7,014 bases of DNA, from assembly GCA_900772695.1 (NCBI GenBank), contig CAAGRO010000401.1:1-7014 (forward strand), in the 5' to 3' direction. The notes beneath the pieces are model-generated. The model saw nothing but the letters and a program-made list of their open reading frames with translations. It did no database searches and was not told the origin of the DNA. Below are positions 1 through 5,557 of this stretch, piece by piece. The translations under genes were made by a program, and so were the position numbers. Origin of the DNA: an uncultured Oribacterium sp. (GTDB lineage Bacteria > Bacillota > Clostridia > Lachnospirales > Lachnospiraceae). Position 1 is the first letter of the stretch, and each line of letters opens with the position of its first letter.

Positions 1-43
1 GCAACGGAGGCACAGTACTCCGTTGCCGTCCCTCCTGGTCCCC
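1..43. repeat. Dispersed hairpin repeat, copy A (possibly cut by the window edge)
   Basis: Positions 1-9 (gcaacggag) pair perfectly with 18-26 (ctccgttgc) around the 8-nt loop gcacagta (10-17). The hairpin is followed by the tail gtccctcctggtcccc (28-43). Positions 5-43 align without gaps to 2511-2549. Outside the loop 27 of 31 bases match, and the loop itself is inverted between the copies. This copy lies 18 nt beyond the trmB stop codon. Read on the minus strand it could also serve as the trmB transcription terminator, but any U-run after the stem would lie outside the window, so that role cannot be judged. The element is too short to encode anything. Its family is unknown to me; it could be a REP/BOX-like intergenic repeat. 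Confidence 0.6.
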
Positions 44-60
44 AGTCTGCAGAATTCTGT

Positions 61-729
61 TTATGCTTCGTGTGCTGGCGGTGTTGCGATCAGCTTGAAG
101 ATCGGGTTTCCCTTTGCGGAGAACTTCTCTTCATATTCGGTCATGATGTTTCCCTGGTTCATACGCTCGTCATGGTGCAGGTCGCGGGTCACGGCGGTCA
201 GGGTCCAGCCGGCTTCCGGGATGGACAGGAGGGAGTAATCGAAGAGGCCTTCGTTGTCGGTCTTAAACTCGAGGTCGCCGTCCTGCTTCAGGAACTGCTG
301 ATAGATCTTCATGAAGACCGGGCTGGTGAGGCGGCGGTTCGCCTGACGGTCCTTCGGCCATGGGTCGGAGAAGTTCAGGTAGATGCGGTCGATCTCGCCG
401 GCCTCGAAGACATCCGCGAGGAGGCGGGCGTCGATGGAGATGAAGGTGAGGTTCTGGAGCGCTGCCCCCTCCGCCATCAGGGCTTCTCTCTTCTTCAGTG
501 CCTTCAGCATCACGGTGTCGTAACGCTCGATGCCGATATAGTTGATGTCCGGGTGCGTCAGTGCCATCTGTTCGATGAACTGGCCCTTACCCATGCCGAT
601 CTCCACGTGGATCGGGTGCCCGTTACCGAAAAACTGCTGCCACTGTCCCTTGTTCTTCTCTGGCTCGTGTACGACGTACTCGGACTGCGCGACGTAGTCC
701 TCTGAGCCGGTGATATGTCTTAATCTCAT
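61..729 (-). CDS. trmB: tRNA (guanine-N7-)-methyltransferase TrmB
   Basis: This 222-residue protein uses S-adenosylmethionine to methylate N7 of guanosine 46 in the variable loop of tRNAs, in the cytoplasm. The length is normal for the family. Visible landmarks are the SAM-binding motif HVEIGMGKGQF (residues 41-51), an acidic residue after the next strand (IGIERYD, 65-71), the family signature NFSDPWPK (119-126) with RRL at 132-134, and the C-terminal TEYEEKFSAKGNPI (197-210). The common K-K/R-H-x-K run after DPWPK is changed here to KDRQAN before RRL. The start is fixed by the conserved MRLR N-terminus. Its ribosome binding site is weak (gaaag-type). It is transcribed away from the SH3b gene and stands alone in this window. 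Function is assigned from family motifs with high confidence. Confidence 0.96.
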   Translation of the reverse strand: MRLRHITGSEDYVAQSEYVVHEPEKNKGQWQQFFGNGHPIHVEIGMGKGQFIEQMALTHPDINYIGIERYDTVMLKALKKREALMAEGAALQNLTFISIDARLLADVFEAGEIDRIYLNFSDPWPKDRQANRRLTSPVFMKIYQQFLKQDGDLEFKTDNEGLFDYSLLSIPEAGWTLTAVTRDLHHDERMNQGNIMTEYEEKFSAKGNPIFKLIATPPAHEA

Positions 730-812
730 AATCTTTCACTTTCTTTTTCTATATATAGGATGCCGATTCTGCGCAGACCTTCGGGGCGTGCCCGGAAACG
801 GCGGTTTTTCGC

Positions 813-841
813 AGTGTAACATACATTCCGCATCCTCGCAA
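813..841 (-). promoter_or_regulatory. Candidate sigma-70-type promoter for trmB
   Basis: Read on the minus strand, ttgcga (836-841) is followed after 17 nt by tacact (813-818), with TGT directly before it as an extended -10. The resulting leader would be about 75 nt. A TATATA-rich stretch nearer the start (about 752-758) lacks a matching -35. This is a consensus match by eye only; no other promoter on this strand looks better. Confidence 0.35.
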
Positions 842-968
842 GCAGGGGCGGATAGTATTTCGATGTAGCCCCCGGAGCGTGCCTTTCAGCACTGCTTCAG
901 CCGCAGCGTCTATACTTCTTCTGGTGCTTCGGGAGGAGCAGCTGTGATGCTGAAAAAATGCTTTTTCC

Positions 969-997
969 TTGAAGTGATTTTGGAAATTGGGTATACT
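969..997 (+). promoter_or_regulatory. Sigma-70/SigA-type promoter for the SH3b-protein gene
   Basis: The -35 box ttgaag (969-974) and the -10 box tatact (992-997) are separated by exactly 17 nt. Transcription would begin near 1004 and give a leader of about 109 nt before the chosen start at 1113. A weaker alternative, ttggaa (980-985) with tatatt (1005-1010), has 19-nt spacing. Confidence 0.6.
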
Positions 998-1100
998 TAG
1001 ACTGTATATTTAAGGAATGATTTTCCGAAAAAAGACATCCTTTTTTCTCAAAAAAATATCTTTCCGCGCCGTTTTCCGGCGCTGGGACATGTTCCCGTCA

Positions 1101-1106
1101 AGGAGG
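1101..1106 (+). promoter_or_regulatory. Ribosome binding site that fixes the start of the SH3b protein
   Basis: A perfect aggagg lies 6 nt before ATG 1113. The reading frame stays open back to an ATG at 1017, but there the only purine run (aagga) ends just 1 nt before the ATG, too close to act. The 32 extra residues would be an unlikely Lys/Arg/Phe-rich stretch encoded by A/T homopolymer runs. The start at 1113 is therefore preferred. Confidence 0.85.
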
Positions 1107-1112
1107 TTTCTG

Positions 1113-2414
1113 ATGCCAACACCAAGAGAAGCTAGTATCTGGGGCAAAATTCGCACCGACTTAAATGAGGCTCAGCAGAATATTCTGAACGGTCGCTATG
1201 CTGAGGCCATGGTTCTGGACCGTGAGATTCTGAAGCGGATCGTCCGTATGCAGGTGGATAAGGCGGTTCTCGTTTCCAACAATCTCGAGAGTGATATCGA
1301 GCAGCTGTTTGAAAACCGGCTGATTTCGAAGGAGACGCGGGATCAGTATCACGCCATCCGCTTATATGCGGAACAGGCCGAGAGTGGTGTCCAGGCGACA
1401 ACACAGGCAGCGAACGATTCCTTCTCTCTTCTGAAGGATGCGCTCGAGCACTATGTGGACTCGAACGCACAGCGTTCATCCGGAAGCGGCTATGAGACGC
1501 GCAGCTTCCAGGGCTCCAGCCGTTTTTCGAGCGGCTACAGTGGACCAGCGGCAGCTTCCGACAGCTATCCAGCGGCTGGTGCTGATTCTGACAGCTATGC
1601 TGCTACCGATTCCTCTACGGCAGAGGCTACCCGTGGCGAAGCATCTGCTGACGACAGGGAAGCCGTGGGGCGATATGATACCGATGCAGGCATCGATACG
1701 GCTTCGGGCAATGCGGAATACGCGAGTGCATCCGTTCCGCGTTCCTCCTTCGATGCGAGTGGCGTGGACATCCCACTGGGAAATGCGCCACGTCGTTCCG
1801 GCGGTGCTGTACATCACCGCTCCAGCCGGAATACGAACCAGCGTCCGACCCGGCCGCTTCGTGATTCCGAGCGCGTATCCCGGAACGGGAATCGTCGTCC
1901 GGCCGCAGCCGGTACCGCGAAGCGTGCAGCTGCTTCCTCCAGTCGTCGCAATGGCAGCCGTCCACGTGGCGGTCAGAAGGGCAGAAAGCAGGAGCTGGAT
2001 CTGTATGGCATCCTGAAGTACGTGATTCCGATTCTCTGTCTCATCCTCGCGGTCATTCTGATCCGCGTCCTGATGGGCGGTTCCGGCAGTTCGACAGTCG
2101 AGACGACACCAGCTGCCACCGTAGCTGTCACCGAGCCGGTGATGGAGACCGAACCGATCGTTCCGGAGACGACGGCCGCACCAGAGCCGACGACAGCGAT
2201 CTATATGACCACGACCGGCGTCAAGGTTCGTACCGAGCCGAATACCGACTGTCGTGTACTCGCCGTTCTCGATGCCGGTACGCAGGTCACCTATAAGGGT
2301 GAAGCCGATGGCTGGGTCAATATCGACTACAACGGAGAGAATGCCTACATCAAGAGCGATTTCGTTCAGCCGGTAGCCGCAGAAACACCAGCCGCCGAAA
2401 CACCGGCTGCCTGA
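1113..2414 (+). CDS. Single-pass membrane protein with extracellular bacterial SH3 (SH3b) domain
   Basis: With the start at 1113 the protein has 433 residues. Residues 1-116 are a charged, mainly helical domain (for example DIEQLFENRLISKETRDQYH, 61-80) that loosely recalls DUF4145-type domains; this is an impression only. Residues 117-225 are a Ser/Ala/Gly/Asp/Tyr-rich low-complexity linker. Residues 227-292 are very rich in Arg with Ser, Gly and Asn. A membrane segment follows at about 300-321 (YVIPILCLILAVILI core). After a Thr/Glu/Pro linker (323-360) comes an SH3b domain at about 361-420 (VKVRTEPNTDCRVLAVLDAG, then GWVNIDYNGENAYI). The C-terminus repeats AAETP. The basic stretch before the membrane segment predicts an inside N-terminus and an outside SH3b domain. 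Such domains often bind cell-wall peptides, so a wall-associated role is an inference. It has its own promoter and terminator. The specific function is unknown. Confidence 0.85.
   Translation: MPTPREASIWGKIRTDLNEAQQNILNGRYAEAMVLDREILKRIVRMQVDKAVLVSNNLESDIEQLFENRLISKETRDQYHAIRLYAEQAESGVQATTQAANDSFSLLKDALEHYVDSNAQRSSGSGYETRSFQGSSRFSSGYSGPAAASDSYPAAGADSDSYAATDSSTAEATRGEASADDREAVGRYDTDAGIDTASGNAEYASASVPRSSFDASGVDIPLGNAPRRSGGAVHHRSSRNTNQRPTRPLRDSERVSRNGNRRPAAAGTAKRAAASSSRRNGSRPRGGQKGRKQELDLYGILKYVIPILCLILAVILIRVLMGGSGSSTVETTPAATVAVTEPVMETEPIVPETTAAPEPTTAIYMTTTGVKVRTEPNTDCRVLAVLDAGTQVTYKGEADGWVNIDYNGENAYIKSDFVQPVAAETPAAETPAA
2376..2411 (+). repeat. Imperfect 15-bp tandem repeat at the end of the SH3b gene
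   Basis: gccgcagaaacacca (2376-2390) is followed by gccgccgaaacaccg (2391-2405) and a partial third unit gctgcc (2406-2411). It encodes the C-terminal AAETP-AAETP-AA. The copies differ at two positions. It is probably slippage-made, low-complexity tail sequence. Confidence 0.7.
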
Positions 2415-2432
2415 ATACGTCTATCATCACCT

Positions 2433-2467
2433 GAAGAGCTGTGCCAGCGCACAGCTCTTCTTTATTA
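2433..2467 (+). terminator. Intrinsic terminator of the SH3b-protein gene
   Basis: A perfect 12-bp stem, gaagagctgtgc (2433-2444) with gcacagctcttc (2449-2460), encloses the 4-nt loop cagc. It is followed at once by tttatta. It begins 19 nt after the stop codon. This separates the SH3b gene from the downstream two-component operon. Confidence 0.9.
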
Positions 2468-2510
2468 CGTCACAAGTCAAGCAGGGCCCCGGTTTAGAGT
2501 TCCCTGGTCT

Positions 2511-2549
2511 CGGAGTACTGTGCTTCCGGTGCTGTCCCTCCGGGTCCCC
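2511..2549. repeat. Dispersed hairpin repeat, copy B, with inverted loop
   Basis: The stem cggag (2511-2515) / ttccg (2524-2528) encloses the loop tactgtgc (2516-2523). It is followed by the tail gtccctccgggtcccc (2534-2549). It aligns without gaps to 5-43 in the same orientation, with 27 of 31 non-loop bases identical. The 8-base loop, however, is the exact reverse complement of the copy A loop. It lies between the SH3b terminator and the promoter of the two-component operon. No coding potential is seen. Confidence 0.6.
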
Positions 2550-2567
2550 CCACAGCCTGAACGCTTA

Positions 2568-2581
2568 CTTTATTAATAAAG
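2568..2581. promoter_or_regulatory. Perfect 14-bp palindrome, candidate operator
   Basis: ctttattaataaag is its own reverse complement over all 14 bases. It ends 28 nt before the -35 box of the promoter at 2610-2638, a usual place for an activator site. OmpR-family regulators more often bind direct repeats, so the binding protein may be a different dimeric regulator. It may also be a chance A/T-rich palindrome. Confidence 0.3.
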
Positions 2582-2609
2582 CCGTCACATATTTCGACGC
2601 TTTCTTTTT

Positions 2610-2638
2610 TTGCATTGCTCCTCATAGTACGGTATACT
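2610..2638 (+). promoter_or_regulatory. Promoter of the two-component/carboxypeptidase operon
   Basis: ttgcat (2610-2615) and tatact (2633-2638) are 17 nt apart and preceded by a T-run. Transcription would start near 2645, giving a short leader of about 30 nt that contains the ribosome binding site ggagg (2665-2669), 6 nt before ATG 2676. Confidence 0.65.
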
Positions 2639-2675
2639 AATGTAGTTCATTTATATTTTTTCATGGAGGTTTTCT

Positions 2676-3383
2676 ATGCAGACAATTCTGGTATGCGATG
2701 ACGATAAGCAGATCGTCGAGGCGATTTCCATCTACCTGACCGGTGAGGGCTTTCATGTTTTAAAAGCCTATGATGGCTATGATGTACTGGACATCATGGA
2801 AAAGAATAAGGTCGATCTTCTGATCGTCGATGTGATGATGCCGGGGCTCGATGGTGTACACACGGTCCTGAAGGTACGTGAAACGAGCTCGATTCCGATC
2901 ATCATGCTCTCCGCGAAGGGAGAGGATAACGATAAGATCCTCGGGCTCAATGTCGGTGCCGATGACTATCTCACGAAGCCGTACAACCCGCTCGAGCTGG
3001 TGGCCCGCGTAAAATCTCAGCTGCGCCGCTACACACAGCTCGGCAACATGGGTGAAACAGCGAGCGAAAACATCTATGCCTGTGGCGGTCTCGTCATGAA
3101 CGACGACACGAAGGAGGTCACCGTCGATGGGAATCCGATCAAGCTGACCCCGATCGAATACAACATCCTGCTGCTTCTCGTGAAGAACGCAGGCAAGGTG
3201 TTCTCCATCGACGACATCTACACCTCGATCTGGAACGAGCAGGCGATCGGTGCGGATAACACCGTCGCGGTGCACATCCGTCACATCCGCGAGAAGATCG
3301 AGATCAATCCGCGTGAGCCACGCTACTTGAAGGTTGTCTGGGGTGTCGGCTATAAGATCGAGAAGCAGGACGGCGAGAAGTAA
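2676..3383 (+). CDS. OmpR/PhoB-family response regulator (VanR-like)
   Basis: This 235-residue protein is a DNA-binding transcription regulator switched on by phosphorylation. The receiver domain (about 1-118) has the acidic pair D8/D9, phosphoacceptor D52 in LLIVDVMMPG, S79 in the T/S position and K101 in the conserved KPY. The winged-helix effector domain (about 132-231) shows LTPIEYNILLLL (157-168), the recognition-helix region NTVAVHIRHIREKIE (195-209) and the wing ending in VVWGVGYKIE (220-229). All expected catalytic residues are present. The closing motif is typical of VanR-like regulators of Clostridia paired with envelope-sensing kinases. The start is supported by ggagg 6 nt upstream. 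Its stop codon overlaps the start of the kinase gene by one base (taatg). It probably regulates this operon; other targets cannot be told from the sequence. Confidence 0.95.
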   Translation: MQTILVCDDDKQIVEAISIYLTGEGFHVLKAYDGYDVLDIMEKNKVDLLIVDVMMPGLDGVHTVLKVRETSSIPIIMLSAKGEDNDKILGLNVGADDYLTKPYNPLELVARVKSQLRRYTQLGNMGETASENIYACGGLVMNDDTKEVTVDGNPIKLTPIEYNILLLLVKNAGKVFSIDDIYTSIWNEQAIGADNTVAVHIRHIREKIEINPREPRYLKVVWGVGYKIEKQDGEK

Positions 3384-5557
3384 TGGTCAAAAAAGTAATC
3401 AGCGCGATCGTAAACGCCATCGCCATCCTGATGGTGCTCGTGAGCATCGGCATCCTCACCTTCGGTGCGGCAGGCGGTAACGCGCTCGAGTATGTGTCGC
3501 AGCCGGACTACATCGAGAGCAACGCCTTCGAGAACCAAGCTCATCAGACCATGACGGACGTCTTCGACTATGTCCAGCTCACGGATATCTTCGAGGAGGA
3601 CGGCAGGCTGAATCTGAATCAGATCATCGCGCAGGCCGACGTCAATGGTCAGAACGTCTCCTATTCCCTGGATTATCTCATCCAGTACGGGCGTTCCATG
3701 GGCTACTACTTCGATACGAAAAACCAGCTCCGGGAGGGCGGCGCTGCGACCGTCACGAAGGAGATGGATGAGCTGAAGCATCAGATCGTCGTACAGTACC
3801 GGGCCTATATGCCGAACTACAAGCAGCAGAGCCCGACCGATGGGCAGATGTCGCTCGGCACACTGACGAAGGAGGCGCTCAGCTATCTGGCGCGCTACTA
3901 TGCCGTCAAGAACGAATTTGATCCTGACCGTACGAACTTCTATTTTAATGTCAGCTACCAGAAGGATCAGGAAAGCCACGTCTATACGAACGCCCCTTCC
4001 ATGAGCGAGGAGGATATCCGCAGCCTTCCGAAGTATGCCTATACCGATTCGAGTTCACTGGAGGTCATCTCCGACTACCACGATCTCCCGCAGGATCTCA
4101 TCGTGCTGCTGCAGGCGAGAAGTCCGTTCGGCAGTAACAGCCAGTATCGTTTTTCCACGGGTATCGACACCAGCTTTCCGGTGCGGGATGCCTTTGCAGC
4201 TGCTTCGCAGGAGTATAACGAGCGGCGTGAAAACAGCATCATCGGTCTGACCCTTCTGATCATCTCGAGTCTCTGCTTCGTCGTGAGCCTCGCGCTCCTC
4301 ATCACCTGGACCGGACACAGTGCGGAGAAGAGTAACCAGAAGGCCCATCTTCTTCCGTTTGATCATCTGCCGGTCGAGCTTCGGATGCTGATCGGTGCCC
4401 TCTGGGGACTGATTGCCTTCCTCGTGACACCGGTGTTCCTGAGCTCGCTCGAGAACATCCTCGGCGTCATCGACAACTGGAGCTTCTGGGAGAACTGCAT
4501 CCGCTTCCTCGCGGATTACTTCGTGGCACTGCCGCTCACGCTCTCGATCGTGCGCAGCTTTAAAGCCGGCCGTCTCTGGGCGGATTCACTTCTGAACGGC
4601 ATCGCCGGTCTCATCGGGCACTATATCCATGCGGCCGAAAAGACCTCCCCGAAGATGTTCACCTATGTGCTCTTCGTACTGCCGAATCTGCTGGCTGCCG
4701 GTATGGTCGTGACGCTCTTCGTTCACTTCTTCCAGGCACAGAGCCTGCGGGCCTTTCTGTCGGCGCTCGGCATCGTGATCATCATCCTCGCGATCGACTG
4801 CTACGCCTGGCGGATCGCCACCGGTCTCAGCCAGGCCGTGGATGAGCAGGTCAAGGCAGAGCGTCTGAAGGCAGACCTCATCACGAACGTCTCCCATGAC
4901 CTGAAGACGCCGCTGACCTCCATCATCAGCTACGTCGATCTTCTGAAGCGGGAGAACATCGATAACCCGAACGTGCAGGCGTATCTGAAGGTCCTCGATC
5001 AGAAGTCCACACGTCTGAAGACACTGACGGAGGATCTGGTCGAAGCCAGCAAGGCAAGCTCCGGCAACGTCAAGATCGACTTCGCCGATATCAACTACAA
5101 CGAGATCGTCGAGCAGGCGCTCGGTGAGTTCGAGGACAAGACCTCAGCTGCAAAGCTCGAGATGGTGCTCAGCTATCCGGAGCATCCGGTCATGATCCGT
5201 GCCGATGGCCGCCACCTCTGGCGTGTCATCGAGAACCTGCTGAACAACTGCTGCAAGTATGCGCTTCGTGGCTCCCGCGTCTACGTGGATGTCACCGAGG
5301 ACCCGGAGACGGGCGCCGCTGCCTGCACGATCAAAAACATCTCCTCCCGTCCGCTGAATATCTCCCCGGAGGAGCTCACCGAGCGTTTCGTACGCGGTGA
5401 TGTCAGCCGGACCACAGAGGGCTCGGGCCTCGGTCTCTCGATCGCGAAGAGCCTCACGAAATTAATGGATGGCGAGCTCGTCATTTCCATCGATGGCGAC
5501 CTGTATAAGGCCGCGATCGTGCTGAAGACCGCCGCCAGGGATACAAATGAAGGATAA
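3383..5557 (+). CDS. Six-membrane-segment sensor histidine kinase (VanS-like catalytic core)
   Basis: This 724-residue protein is the likely partner kinase of the preceding regulator. A first membrane helix (about 4-29) leads to a roughly 255-residue extracellular domain (30-285) of unrecognised fold. Further helices follow at about 286-309, 333-356, 372-391, 424-449 and 455-477. Six helices place both ends in the cytoplasm. No HAMP domain is evident; the dimerisation domain starts almost directly after the last helix. The H-box is SHDLKTPLTSI with phosphoacceptor H505. The N-box is ENLLNNCCKYA (617-627), the F-box region ERFVRGD (667-673) and the G2 box EGSGLGLSIAKS (679-690). The usual DxGxG G1 box is not visible; KNISSRPLNIS (651-661) stands in its place. 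Translation probably depends on coupling, as only a weak agga lies 12 nt upstream. The ligand is unknown; an envelope or peptidoglycan cue is inferred from the downstream gene. Confidence 0.93.
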   Translation: MVKKVISAIVNAIAILMVLVSIGILTFGAAGGNALEYVSQPDYIESNAFENQAHQTMTDVFDYVQLTDIFEEDGRLNLNQIIAQADVNGQNVSYSLDYLIQYGRSMGYYFDTKNQLREGGAATVTKEMDELKHQIVVQYRAYMPNYKQQSPTDGQMSLGTLTKEALSYLARYYAVKNEFDPDRTNFYFNVSYQKDQESHVYTNAPSMSEEDIRSLPKYAYTDSSSLEVISDYHDLPQDLIVLLQARSPFGSNSQYRFSTGIDTSFPVRDAFAAASQEYNERRENSIIGLTLLIISSLCFVVSLALLITWTGHSAEKSNQKAHLLPFDHLPVELRMLIGALWGLIAFLVTPVFLSSLENILGVIDNWSFWENCIRFLADYFVALPLTLSIVRSFKAGRLWADSLLNGIAGLIGHYIHAAEKTSPKMFTYVLFVLPNLLAAGMVVTLFVHFFQAQSLRAFLSALGIVIIILAIDCYAWRIATGLSQAVDEQVKAERLKADLITNVSHDLKTPLTSIISYVDLLKRENIDNPNVQAYLKVLDQKSTRLKTLTEDLVEASKASSGNVKIDFADINYNEIVEQALGEFEDKTSAAKLEMVLSYPEHPVMIRADGRHLWRVIENLLNNCCKYALRGSRVYVDVTEDPETGAAACTIKNISSRPLNISPEELTERFVRGDVSRTTEGSGLGLSIAKSLTKLMDGELVISIDGDLYKAAIVLKTAARDTNEG

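Larger units (their letters stand above)
730..1112. other. Divergent intergenic region between trmB and the SH3b-protein gene
   Basis: This 383-nt gap has no gene I can defend. It holds a candidate minus-strand promoter for trmB (813-841), a strong plus-strand promoter (969-997) and an A/T-rich leader (about 1004-1112). The middle part (841-960) is GC-richer and contains a nested inverted repeat: tttcagca at 884-891 pairs with tgctgaaa at 948-955, and ctgcttc at 892-898 pairs with ggagcag at 935-941 with one G-U pair. The leader contains an 8-bp A/T-rich hairpin (1027-1047) and a 5-bp hairpin gcgcc/ggcgc (1066-1082) just before the ribosome binding site. No tRNA, rRNA or riboswitch class was recognised. 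A possible 18-codon ORF at 944-1000 is treated as a finding only. Confidence 0.6.

Noticed and set aside
50..59. 10-bp palindrome cagaattctg just after the trmB stop
   Set aside because: Short, with no loop and no second copy noticed. Palindromes of this size are expected by chance.
70..705. Open frame of 211 codons on the plus strand opposite trmB
   Set aside because: It is a mirror of the conserved trmB coding frame. Its translation has no family features and no ribosome binding site of note.
1017..1112. N-terminal extension of the SH3b protein from ATG 1017
   Set aside because: The purine run aagga ends 1 nt before the ATG, too close for initiation. The encoded Lys/Arg/Phe-rich stretch comes from A/T runs, while ATG 1113 has a perfect aggagg at 6 nt.
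1438..2016. Overlapping plus-strand open frame of 192 codons inside the SH3b gene
   Set aside because: It covers the low-complexity Ser/Ala/Arg region, where shifted frames stay open by composition. The real frame is supported by the ribosome binding site, membrane segment and SH3b domain.
1..2549. CRISPR array or insertion-sequence ends based on the repeated hairpin element
   Set aside because: Only two copies occur, about 2.5 kb apart, in direct orientation, with no spacers, no transposase and no target-site duplications. The genes between them are ordinary chromosomal genes.
2760..3979. Two antisense open frames (2760-3284 and 3350-3979, minus strand) opposite the regulator and kinase
   Set aside because: Both lie wholly across conserved two-component genes and arise from the same codon bias. 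No promoter or domain supports them.
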